This document shows, piece after piece, positions 1 through 6,012 of a stretch of DNA of 10,952 nt. The number at the start of each line of letters is the position of its first letter. Position 1 is the stretch's first letter. Made by a program: the position numbers and the translations under genes. The notes under the pieces were generated by a model. It had not been told where the DNA came from. It searched no databases and saw only the letters and a list, made by a program, of their open reading frames with translations. The DNA lies in assembly GCA_002431355.1 (NCBI GenBank), contig DJEQ01000082.1, positions 8,403 through 19,354 of the forward strand, read 5' to 3'. Origin of the DNA: Oribacterium sp. UBA5894. Its GTDB lineage: Bacteria; Bacillota; Clostridia; Lachnospirales; Lachnospiraceae.

Positions 1-89
1 AAGGAAAAATTGCTCTAAGTGCCACTGGGGGACCTGACTTGATTTTTGCACGTCCTCTACGTGTGGTTTCGAATGGCGGCCCTCCGGCC

Positions 90-178
90 CGGCGCAGCAA
101 ATCATCCTTTGAGCGGGCGGCCTCTCTCCGGCGCAGCAAGCCTTCCTTTAAGCGGGGGGTCCCTCTCCGGCGCAGGCA
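90..178. repeat. 39-bp tandem repeat, about 2.3 copies
   Basis: The core CGGCGCAGCAA begins at 90 and 129, and a partial copy CGGCGCAGG begins at 168, giving an exact 39-bp step. Between the cores the sequence is similar (TCCTTT then GAGCGGG or AAGCGGGG, then CCTCTC). The unit is GC-rich, unlike the AT-rich spacers elsewhere in the window. It lies downstream of the metY terminator, so it is probably intergenic. The step is a multiple of three, but one reading frame on the minus strand is broken by a stop, which argues against a coding repeat. Confidence 0.6.
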
Positions 179-201
179 GCTCAAAAGCAAATTTTCAACA
201 G

Positions 202-232
202 AAAAAGCCCCTGGCTGTGAAAGCCAGGAGCT
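202..232 (-). terminator. Rho-independent terminator of metY
   Basis: On the minus strand, 18 nt past the metY stop, AGCTCCTGGCT pairs with AGCCAGGGGCT (11 bp, one G-U) around the loop TTCAC. It is followed by a U-rich tail (TTTTCTG) at 206-199. The position immediately after the gene and the strong stem make this a convincing intrinsic terminator. Confidence 0.85.
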
Positions 233-249
233 CCGATGAGGAATCAGAA

Positions 250-1563
250 TCAGTCGCCGAAAACCTCCTTAAAGGCGCGGTCGAGATCTGCGATGATGTC
301 TTCTACGTTCTCAATGCCGATGGAGAGGCGGATGGTGTTCCGCTTGATGCCCTGATCGGCAAGCTCCGCATCATTGCACTCTGCGTGAGTGGTCGTTGCT
401 GGGTGTACCACGAGAGACTTCACGTCGGCAACATTGGCAAGAAGGGAGAAGAGCTCGAGATGATCGATGAGGTCCTTCGCCTTCTGCTCGTCGCCATCGA
501 CATCGAAGGTAAAGATGGAACCGCCGCCATTTGGATAGTACTTCTTGTACAGTGCCTGCTGCTCTGGATCCTTCGATGCAGCCGGATGCGAAACATAGGC
601 CACATGCGGGTTCTTTGAAAGATAATCTACGACCTTCAGCGCATTCTCGGTATGGCGCTCCACACGGAGGGACAGTGTCTCGGTGCCCTGCAGGAGAATC
701 CATGCGTTGAATGGGGAAAGGGTGGCACCTTCGTCACGGAGAATGATGGCGCGAAGGTAGGTGGCAATGGTGGCTGGTGCACAGTCGGTAGCGAAGGTCA
801 GGCCGTGATAGGACTCATTCTTCGTTGCGAGCCATGGCCACTTGTCCGGCTGATTCCAGTTAAACTTTCCACCATCAACGATCACACCGCCGATCGTGGT
901 GCCATGACCACCGATGAACTTCGTTGCGGAGTGAACGACGATATCGGCGCCGTGCTCGATTGGGCGAAGCAGAACCGGGGTTGCGAAGGTGTTATCAATG
1001 ATAAGTGGAAGATCATGCTTATGGGCGATCTCTACCCACTTGTCGAGATCCAGTACCTCCCCATTTGGGTTTCCAAGGGTCTCAGCATAGAGTGCCTTCG
1101 TATTTGGCTTAATGGCAGCCTCGATCTCCTCGTAGTTGTACGGATCCACAAAGGTAGTGGTGACGCCATAATCCGTAAAGGTATGAGCGAGATAGTTATA
1201 GGTTCCGCCATAGATGTTCTTTGCCGATACAATGTGGTCACCGGCATGGGCTACTGCCTTGAAGGCATAGGTGACAGCAGCGGCACCAGACGCCACAGCC
1301 AGGGCAGCAACACCACCCTCGAGGGCCGCGATTCTCTGTTCAAAAACATCCTCCGTCGGGTTCGTGAGACGTGCGTAAATGTTGCCGGCATCCTTCAGTG
1401 CGAAACGTGCTGCTGCATGATCAGCATCATTGAACACGAAGGCGCTGGTCTGGTAAATCGGAACGGCTCTTGCGCCAGTTGCTGGATCCGGGTTCTCCTG
1501 TCCTACATGGATGGCCTTGGTATCAAATCCGTAATTTCTGTCTACATATGGCTTCTTAGGCAT
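250..1563 (-). CDS. metY: O-acetylhomoserine aminocarboxypropyltransferase / sulfhydrylase (MetY)
   Basis: A 437-residue PLP enzyme of the Cys/Met metabolism family. It makes homocysteine (or methionine) from O-acetyl-L-homoserine and sulfide (or methanethiol) in the cytoplasm, i.e. direct sulfhydrylation in methionine synthesis. Family marks are visible in order: YARLTNPT (63-70) for phosphate and substrate binding, the ASGAAA turn near 91-96, ETLGNPNGEVLD (161-172), IIDNTFATP with the PLP-ring aspartate D190, and the Schiff-base lysine K215 in SATKFIGGHGTT. The length matches MetY (about 425-440) rather than the shorter MetB/MetC enzymes (about 380-400), which supports the sulfhydrylase call. 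The start ATG is preceded by AAGGAG with a 6-nt gap. It is a single-gene unit with its own terminator. I saw no SAM-I riboswitch core in the leader. Cystathionine gamma-synthase activity cannot be excluded from sequence alone. Confidence 0.93.
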   Translation of the reverse strand: MPKKPYVDRNYGFDTKAIHVGQENPDPATGARAVPIYQTSAFVFNDADHAAARFALKDAGNIYARLTNPTEDVFEQRIAALEGGVAALAVASGAAAVTYAFKAVAHAGDHIVSAKNIYGGTYNYLAHTFTDYGVTTTFVDPYNYEEIEAAIKPNTKALYAETLGNPNGEVLDLDKWVEIAHKHDLPLIIDNTFATPVLLRPIEHGADIVVHSATKFIGGHGTTIGGVIVDGGKFNWNQPDKWPWLATKNESYHGLTFATDCAPATIATYLRAIILRDEGATLSPFNAWILLQGTETLSLRVERHTENALKVVDYLSKNPHVAYVSHPAASKDPEQQALYKKYYPNGGGSIFTFDVDGDEQKAKDLIDHLELFSLLANVADVKSLVVHPATTTHAECNDAELADQGIKRNTIRLSIGIENVEDIIADLDRAFKEVFGD

Positions 1564-1659
1564 GATGCTCTCCTTCTGCAGCTTCGGCTGCGCTCTTCTT
1601 ATTTCCGCTCATCTCTCGAATTCTCCTCATTGATTCTCGAGGTGCTCTGGAAGGTCCGA

Positions 1660-1680
1660 CTCGGAAATTTGATTTCCGAG
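1660..1680. promoter_or_regulatory. Palindrome / hairpin in the metY leader
   Basis: CTCGGAAAT and ATTTCCGAG form a perfect 9-bp inverted repeat around TTG, about 97 nt upstream of the metY start. In a metY transcript it would form a stem-loop. No U-tract follows it, so it is not an intrinsic terminator. It could be an operator or a leader hairpin; function is not shown by the sequence. Confidence 0.5.
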
Positions 1681-1780
1681 GATTGTTTCATCGCTTTTTC
1701 ATTTGCTTTGTATCTTTCAGCTGATGGACAAATCATAGCACCCGCATCGGATATTGTATAATACTTGCTATTTGGAGTTA

Positions 1781-1801
1781 GATATAAATATGATTTATAT
1801 C
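1781..1801. promoter_or_regulatory. Perfect 9-bp palindrome in the metY / ECF divergent spacer
   Basis: GATATAAAT and ATTTATATC flank ATG as a perfect inverted repeat. Next to it lie -10-like sequences on both strands: TATAAT at 1757-1762 on the plus strand and TATTAT at 1763-1758 on the minus strand. The palindrome would cover the -35 region of a minus-strand promoter driving metY, an arrangement typical of a repressor site. The -35 match is poor, so the promoter itself is uncertain. Confidence 0.45.
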
Positions 1802-1844
1802 AATGAAGGCGGCCGGGATGTAAGCGCTCTGCCGCTGTACAGAC

Positions 1845-1934
1845 CGCCCATCTCTCACGGGTGCGTACTCAGCTCACTAGATGTTGAAGTCGGCGTGCAG
1901 GGAAGCGCCCATCTCTCACAGGTGCGTACTCAGC
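1845..1934. repeat. Pair of 29-bp direct repeats, 61 bp apart
   Basis: Copies at 1845-1873 and 1906-1934 match at 28 of 29 positions (CGCCCATCTCTCAC, then G or A, then GGTGCGTACTCAGC). They are separated by 32 bp of unrelated sequence. The copies fall in different reading frames, so this is not a protein repeat. The second copy can fold as CAGGTGC / GCACCTG (1919-1925 with 1933-1939); the first cannot extend this stem. No cas gene is in the window. Possible identities are a regulatory RNA motif, tandem operators or a two-repeat CRISPR remnant. Confidence 0.75.
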
Positions 1935-1993
1935 ACCTGCTGCTCGACAACATGTGTTCCATCTGATCATATTATTTTTTCATAAACTGGTAG

Positions 1994-2022
1994 TTACGAT
2001 ATCATCAGTCGACAACTATAAT
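1994..2022 (+). promoter_or_regulatory. Candidate promoter of the ECF S-component gene
   Basis: TATAAT at 2017-2022 is a perfect -10 box with a weak -35 (TTACGA, 1994-1999) 17 bp upstream. Transcription would begin near 2029, leaving a leader of about 40 nt. That leader contains the small hairpin CAGGC-TAAC-GCCTG at 2033-2046, just upstream of the ribosome site GAGGAGG (2058-2064). Confidence 0.5.
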
Positions 2023-2070
2023 GCACAGCATACAGGCTAACGCCTGAACACACATTTGAGGAGGCACCTT

Positions 2071-2652
2071 ATGAAAAATTCCAAGACGTATCGGCTCGCG
2101 CTCGCCGCACTTTTTGCAGCGCTTTCTTATGTAGTATTTACCTTCCTGCAGATTAAGATTCCAGTGGGTGCGGATATGACGTCCATTCATCTCGGCAATG
2201 CGGTCGTCGTCCTCGGCGCCTTCATCATTGGCGGTCCGCTCGGTGGTCTCGCGGGTGCGATCGGCATGAGCATCGGAGATCTGCTGGATCCGGTCTATGC
2301 ACCGCTCGTTCCGAAGACGCTCTTCTGCAAGCTGCTCATCGGTCTCATCACGGGCTTCGTTGCGCATAAGCTTGGCGGCATCACAAAGACGGATGATCCA
2401 AAACATGTCCTGACCTGGACGATCCTTGCAGCCGCCTGTGGACTCATTTTTAATATTTTTGCAGATCCGATCATCGGTTACTGGTATAAGATTCTGGTAC
2501 TCGGAAAGGCCGCTGCCGATCTTTCCCTGAAGATCAATTTCGTCGCAACGACGATCAATGCCGTGGTATCTCTCGTGGTATCCGTCGTGGTGTATGCGGC
2601 ACTTCGCCCGGCACTGAAGAAGGCGGGATTCTTCCTGAAGCTGGAATTCTAA
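2071..2652 (+). CDS. ECF transporter S component (substrate unknown)
   Basis: A 193-residue hydrophobic protein resembling the substrate-binding S components of energy-coupling-factor vitamin transporters. Residues 8-28 form a first membrane helix with the alanine pattern LAALFAALSYV, like the AxxxA contact used to dock on EcfT. SIHLGNAVVVLGAFIIGGPLGG then leads into a glycine-rich helix, and LAGAIGMSIGDLLDPVY is typical of the ECF_trS/DUF1393-like group. About six membrane segments can be drawn. The S component binds the substrate and needs the shared EcfA/A'/T module, which is not in this window, so it is presumably group II with the module encoded elsewhere. The start is the ATG at 2071 with GAGGAGG 6 nt upstream; an in-frame TTG at 2056 lies across that ribosome site and is rejected. 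No known vitamin riboswitch was recognised, so the ligand is open. Confidence 0.85.
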   Translation: MKNSKTYRLALAALFAALSYVVFTFLQIKIPVGADMTSIHLGNAVVVLGAFIIGGPLGGLAGAIGMSIGDLLDPVYAPLVPKTLFCKLLIGLITGFVAHKLGGITKTDDPKHVLTWTILAAACGLIFNIFADPIIGYWYKILVLGKAAADLSLKINFVATTINAVVSLVVSVVVYAALRPALKKAGFFLKLEF

Positions 2653-2673
2653 AATCACAGCAGTGATTGATAC

Positions 2674-2721
2674 AAATGCCATCTGAAGTACTGGCTCATG
2701 CCGGTGCCTCTGATGGCATTT
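2674..2721. terminator. Hairpin downstream of the ECF gene, probable terminator
   Basis: AAATGCCATC (2674-2683) pairs perfectly with GATGGCATTT (2712-2721) across a 28-nt loop, followed by the pyrimidine-rich GCTATTTCTTCTC. A smaller stem AATCAC-AGCA-GTGATT lies at 2653-2668, directly after the stop codon. The U-tract is interrupted, so termination strength is uncertain. Confidence 0.5.
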
Positions 2722-2770
2722 GCTATTTCTTCTCACCGACTGTTTTTCCTGTTCCTTCGAATTCTGAGAC

Positions 2771-2808
2771 AATCGAATTGCATACCGTCTATTGTATGCG
2801 ATTTTGAA
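2771..2808. repeat. Inverted repeat related to the TATACGATTTT array
   Basis: ATTGCATAC (2777-2785) and GTATGCGAT (2794-2802) form a 9-bp stem with one G-T pair around CGTCTATT. The right arm continues as TATGCGATTTTGAA (2795-2808). This differs at one of 14 positions from the arm found in the AT-rich array, where the minus-strand copy covering 5824-5807 reads TATACGATTTTGAA within it. It lies just upstream of the promoter at 2831. Confidence 0.5.
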
Positions 2809-2830
2809 CGTGTTCTGTCATGAACGCGGG

Positions 2831-2876
2831 ATGACATTCTTCTTCAAGCTATAGTAAAATCAATGTGAAATCACAT
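2831..2876 (+). promoter_or_regulatory. Promoter with palindromic operator over the start point
   Basis: ATGACA (2831-2836, 5 of 6 to consensus), an 18-bp spacer and TAAAAT (2855-2860, 5 of 6) form a good sigma-A-type promoter for the exporter-ywlG operon. The predicted start near 2867 lies inside a perfect palindrome, ATGTGA-AA-TCACAT (2863-2876), placed where a bound repressor would block initiation. The leader is then about 110 nt. Confidence 0.6.
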
Positions 2877-2977
2877 GCAACGGATGAACTGAGCGAGAGA
2901 AGCTTCAATGAAGGCGCGGAGGGTATATGTGCCTCCTGCCATCGACTACTGGGCATATCGAATGAAGGGGAGCAGCA

Positions 2978-3673
2978 ATGGGCGTACAGGAAAAAGAAGG
3001 TGTACAGGGAAAGAGCACAGTCACAGGGGGAGCGCCGGTGGAAGCCGCACGAAGCGAGGCCGTATCGTCCGGGCGTTTTCGTTTTCCACGGGTCACGGAT
3101 CGGGTCTGGCGGAGTGCCCTGGTGGTGCTGGTGACGGCACTCCTTTATGAGTATCTGTTTCAGAATCGGAATCCCTGCTTCGCACTGATCGGTGCGGTCT
3201 ATGGGGTGGGAAGTCAGTTTGAGGAAGGCTTCCACAATGGCTTCAATCGCTTTCTTGGTACCTTCGTCGGCGGTCTTATGGTCATCCCGTTCTATACGCT
3301 GTATACGCATCCCCTGTTTGGGCTTCCGGACTGGTTCTTCATGGTGCTTGGCCTCTGCCTCGTGCTTCTATGCAATCTGGCGCTGGGTGCGGATTCCGCG
3401 ATTCAGCCGGGTACCGTCGTCTACTTCGTCGTGATGTTCACGGTCGGACAAGAGCGCGTCGTGCCGTATACCATCGCCCGTATCATTGATACCGGCGTGG
3501 GCGTTCTGATTGCTCTTCTCGTCACAACGGTGCTGCCGACGAAGCGCGACCGGGAAAATGGCCTGTCCTTCCGCAGTGTCGGTCGGCATACGGGGCTGGC
3601 CTTCCGATCGTATCTTCATAAAAATAAAAAGTTCCGGGAACAGGAACATGAAAATTTTGGGAAAAAGAAATGA
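2978..3673 (+). CDS. Aromatic acid exporter family (ArAE/FUSC-like) membrane protein
   Basis: 231 residues. A polar N-terminus (1-43) precedes about six membrane segments, roughly 44-62, 67-79, 91-110, 119-137, 145-157 and 167-187, then a basic C-terminal tail. Two copies of the ArAE-type motif R..GT..G are visible: R91-G94-T95-G98 at the start of one helix and R168-D171-T172-G175 at the start of another. This is the N-terminal membrane part of the family; the long cytoplasmic C-terminal domain of Bacillus YqjA/YgaE-type members is absent. By family it should move aromatic or related organic acids out of the cell, but the substrate here is unknown. The start ATG has AAGGGGAG 5 nt upstream. 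It is followed after 10 nt by ywlG, so the two are co-transcribed. Confidence 0.75.
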   Translation: MGVQEKEGVQGKSTVTGGAPVEAARSEAVSSGRFRFPRVTDRVWRSALVVLVTALLYEYLFQNRNPCFALIGAVYGVGSQFEEGFHNGFNRFLGTFVGGLMVIPFYTLYTHPLFGLPDWFFMVLGLCLVLLCNLALGADSAIQPGTVVYFVVMFTVGQERVVPYTIARIIDTGVGVLIALLVTTVLPTKRDRENGLSFRSVGRHTGLAFRSYLHKNKKFREQEHENFGKKK

Positions 3674-3683
3674 GGTAAAAGAA

Positions 3684-4256
3684 ATGACGGAGACTGAATT
3701 TCAGACGATTTCGAACGAAGCCGGGCAGGTCCTGCATGAGCTTCTGGAGCAGATGGAGCTTCCAGAGCATGCGCTCCTCGTGGTGGGCTGTTCCTCCAGC
3801 GAGGTGCTGGGCGGTCACATCGGAAAAAGCGGCAGCATGGAGGCGGCCAATGCCATCTATCAGGGGCTTCTGCCAGAGCTGAAGGCACGGAAGCTCGACC
3901 TTGCGGCCCAGTGCTGTGAGCATCTGAACCGCGCACTGATCGTGGAACGTGCCTGTGCGCTTCGACATGGGTACGAGATCGTGTCGGTCTGCCCATGGCC
4001 GCATGCCGGTGGCAGCTGGGCGACGAGCTGCTGGCAGCATTTTGAGGATCCCGTAGCCGTCGAGGAGGTACGCGCAGATGTCGGCATTGACATCGGTGAT
4101 ACGCTGATTGGAATGCATCTCCGGCGGGTCGCGGTGCCGGTTCGCCTGTCAATTTCAAGTATTGGTGAGGCGCATGTGGTATGTGCGAAAACCCGACCGC
4201 GGCTCTGGGGAGGCGAGCGAGCGCACTATACACCGTATGAAGGGGATAAGGCGTAA
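3684..4256 (+). CDS. ywlG: UPF0340 / TIGR01440 family protein (YwlG-like)
   Basis: 190 residues, the normal length for this conserved Firmicute family of unknown function. Hallmarks are GCSSSEVLGGHIGKSGS (35-51), QCCEHLNRALIVER (76-89) and AGGSWATSCW (108-117), the last close to the conserved AGGS/A-A pattern. C78 and H80 in the CCEHLNR block are candidate active or metal residues, but no reaction is established that I can cite. Near its end LISISSI...HVVCAKTRPRLWGG-type sequence matches the family tail. The start is ATG 3684 with GAGGT 7 nt upstream; the upstream in-frame extension overlaps the exporter gene in another frame and is rejected. It lies 10 nt after the exporter stop and before a strong terminator, so it is the last gene of a two-gene operon. 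Confidence 0.88.
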   Translation: MTETEFQTISNEAGQVLHELLEQMELPEHALLVVGCSSSEVLGGHIGKSGSMEAANAIYQGLLPELKARKLDLAAQCCEHLNRALIVERACALRHGYEIVSVCPWPHAGGSWATSCWQHFEDPVAVEEVRADVGIDIGDTLIGMHLRRVAVPVRLSISSIGEAHVVCAKTRPRLWGGERAHYTPYEGDKA

Positions 4257-4271
4257 AGGGCAATGCATAAG

Positions 4272-4310
4272 AAGAGGAGGATAAGCTGGTCAATGCTTAT
4301 CCTCCTTTTT
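4272..4310 (+). terminator. Rho-independent terminator of the exporter-ywlG operon
   Basis: AGGAGGATAAGC (4275-4286) pairs perfectly with GCTTATCCTCCT (4295-4306) around TGGTCAAT, followed by TTTTT (4306-4310). It lies about 16 nt after ywlG. Read on the minus strand the same stem is followed by CTTCTTATG, so it may also stop transcripts coming from adenosine deaminase, though less efficiently. Confidence 0.92.
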
Positions 4311-4433
4311 CAGTTCCATGTTTACTTCTGTACGACTTTAACTTCCGGTGAAGCTCCTGTCGTTCGCTGCCATGAGATATTTTGCGTGCTGTTCATGCTG
4401 GAGAACGTCGCGTCTGCGCTGCCGGACGAATGA

Positions 4434-5456
4434 TTAAAGCGCTTGCTCTGCCGCCAGCCTCCGAAGCCGTGCCTTCTCCTCTTCACTTCCGAAAATGGCA
4501 TCAATCGCATTCTGAAGAAGCTGCTGCTCTTCTGCCTCCGTGAGATGGATGGCCTGCTCCAGCTTCTCCACCTCCTTCGGCTCCGTGGTTGCAGAGACGG
4601 TCATGTTATCGGTATTGACCGTGGCCTTCACACCGGCCTCCAGCAGGGCGCGGATCGGATAATGCGCCATGTCTGGAAACATTTTTGTATTGAGATTCGA
4701 GGTCGGGCAGCACTCAAGTGGAATGCCCTTCTCAGCAAGCTCCTTCACAAGTGCCGGATCCTCGAGAGCCCGAACGCCATGGCCGATGCGGCGTGCGCCG
4801 AAGGACAGTGCTGCTCGAATGGACTCTGGACCATCCGCTTCGCCTGCATGGATCGTGAATGGAATCGAAAGCGCACGTGCACGTGCAAAGATATCGGCAA
4901 AGTCTCGCGTTGGGAACAGCGCTTCAGCTCCCGCGAGGTCAAGCGCGACAACGCCCTGGCCGAGGTACTTCGCGGCCATCTCCACCGTTTCCATATTGGC
5001 GTTCTGATTGTCCGCTCCCCGCATCGCGCAGAGAATGAGCCCGGCGTGAAGCTCCGGCGTCGCTTCTGCACAGGTGCAGGAAAACTGATCCTTCTCAAAG
5101 CGATGAAGCCCGGCGAGGGCGGCCTGCACCACCTCTTCCTGCGTGAGTCCCTTCTGACAGTGGAACTGCGGTGCAAAACGAATTTCCGTATAGATGAGTC
5201 CCTCGGCGCGCTGCTCCGTCAGAAGATCATAGACGATGGTTTCTATGTTTTCTGCGCTCTGCATAAGCTGCAGCGGAAAATCAAATTTTTCGAGATATTC
5301 ATTGAGATCCCGGCAGTCCTCCGGCACAGAAAGAAGCGGCCGAAGCTCCGCATCCGTCTTCGCTGGCATCCCCTCCTTCTTCATCAGCTTATGGACGGTT
5401 TCATATGGAAGCGAACCATCCAGATGGATGTGTAAATCAATGTAGTGTTTCATCAT
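4434..5456 (-). CDS. add: Adenosine deaminase
   Basis: 340 residues of the metal-dependent amidohydrolase superfamily. It converts (deoxy)adenosine to (deoxy)inosine plus ammonia in the cytoplasm, for purine salvage and nucleoside catabolism. Counting from ATG 5456: zinc ligands H9 and H11 in DLHIHLDGSL, zinc ligand H203 and catalytic E206 in FTIHAGEADG, H226 in RIGHGVRA, and the fourth ligand D283 in VNTDNMTVS. CCPTSN (249-254) is also a family mark. TDN in place of the commoner TDD occurs in bacterial members. Two ATG codons stand in tandem (5456 and 5453) behind AAAGGA, which is 4 or 7 nt away; either may be used. An in-frame TTG at 5474 overlaps the ribosome site and is rejected. Adenine deaminase is a less likely alternative. 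Confidence 0.92.
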   Translation of the reverse strand: MMKHYIDLHIHLDGSLPYETVHKLMKKEGMPAKTDAELRPLLSVPEDCRDLNEYLEKFDFPLQLMQSAENIETIVYDLLTEQRAEGLIYTEIRFAPQFHCQKGLTQEEVVQAALAGLHRFEKDQFSCTCAEATPELHAGLILCAMRGADNQNANMETVEMAAKYLGQGVVALDLAGAEALFPTRDFADIFARARALSIPFTIHAGEADGPESIRAALSFGARRIGHGVRALEDPALVKELAEKGIPLECCPTSNLNTKMFPDMAHYPIRALLEAGVKATVNTDNMTVSATTEPKEVEKLEQAIHLTEAEEQQLLQNAIDAIFGSEEEKARLRRLAAEQAL

Positions 5457-5497
5457 GTTATCCTTTACCTTCAATTATCTTTCAAACTTAGCCCGAC

Positions 5498-5824
5498 TAT
5501 ATACAATCATACAATTTTCAAAATCATATATATACTTTTTGATCCAAAAACGGCTTCGATCCGCAAAAAATATATACACGATGGCATTTATAGAAATCGT
5601 ATATATAAAATTGCCTTCTCTGAGCTTAAAAGCAAAAGATGAGTATATACGATTTCCAAAAGCAGCCTTCCGTATACATCCAATGCGGCTCTTAAGGGTC
5701 AAACACTTCAAAATTGATATATACGATTTTCCAAAAAGGCTCATCGTATATATCGTTACAGTTTTAACAAGTCTGAACAAAAGAAATTCTATATACAGAA
5801 CACTGCTTTTCAAAATCGTATATA
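5498..5824. repeat. Regular array of five inverted repeats, about 73-bp period
   Basis: Five units begin with TATATAC at 5498, 5571, 5644, 5718 and 5790 (steps 73, 73, 74, 72). Each closes 33-37 bp later with the reverse arm, ATCATATATATA (5523-5534), ATCGTATATATA (5596-5607), GTATAC (5672-5677), ATCGTATATATC (5743-5754) and ATCGTATATA (5815-5824). Unit 4 is a perfect 12-bp inverted repeat around 15 nt. The sequence between arms differs from unit to unit. The step is not a multiple of three, so the open frames that cross it are not explained by coding repeats. It sits in the AT-rich spacer upstream of adenosine deaminase. I know no named family with this layout. Confidence 0.8.
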
Positions 5825-6012
5825 ATTTCTTCAGCTTATCCTAAGGTACCGTAACGAAAAATATGTCACCATTACTGTCGCTTTTCTTTAAACTATATCA
5901 TGAAATGATGACAAACTTTATATCATTTATTAAAAATAGAGCCTGTCCCAAAATTGTATTACTTATTCATTGGGCATTTCTAAGTGTCCGAAAGTTTGAA
6001 CGCAGCCAGAAC
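5825..6012. other. AT-rich intergenic spacer beyond the array
   Basis: No gene is supported here. The stretch is AT-rich with scattered TATATCAT and TTATATCATTT pieces (5893-5926) that may be decayed array arms. GAGCCTGTCCCAAAAT at 5939-5954 resembles the outer ends of some insertion sequences, but no partner end or transposase was found. A weak stem CCCAA/TTGGG spans about 5948-5975 (CCCAA at 5948-5952). No strong terminator for the upstream hydrolase gene is evident. Confidence 0.4.

Noticed and set aside
652..1761. Long plus-strand open frame (369 codons) covering metY in antisense
   Set aside because: It mirrors metY, whose PLP motifs are intact. GC-rich codon use commonly leaves the antisense frame free of stops. 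No ribosome site or recognisable domain.
1845..1934. CRISPR array call for the two 29-bp repeats
   Set aside because: Two repeats and one spacer, no cas genes, and an atypical repeat structure are not enough; it is kept as a repeat with CRISPR as one hypothesis.
1754..1966. 70-codon plus-strand frame through the 29-bp repeats
   Set aside because: Starts with TTG in a -10-like sequence, and the two repeat copies are read in different frames.
1564..2000. SAM-I or T-box riboswitch upstream of metY
   Set aside because: I looked for the SAM-I core and the T-box sequence on the minus strand and did not find either, so no riboswitch is called.
4322..4433. Minus-strand frame ending ISWQRTTGASPEVKVVQK, faintly like a fibronectin-type III strand
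   Set aside because: Only about 37 codons lie outside adenosine deaminase, with no start site; the resemblance is too weak to call a gene fragment.
4443..5435. Plus-strand open frame (330 codons) opposite adenosine deaminase
   Set aside because: Antisense shadow of a gene with all its zinc ligands; rich in Arg, Leu and Cys with no domain.
5455..5844. Open frames of 129 codons (plus) and 112 codons (minus) across the AT-rich array
   Set aside because: Both strands are open at once, and the roughly 73-bp repeat changes frame at each step, so the frames follow from arm sequences that contain no stops. No convincing ribosome site.
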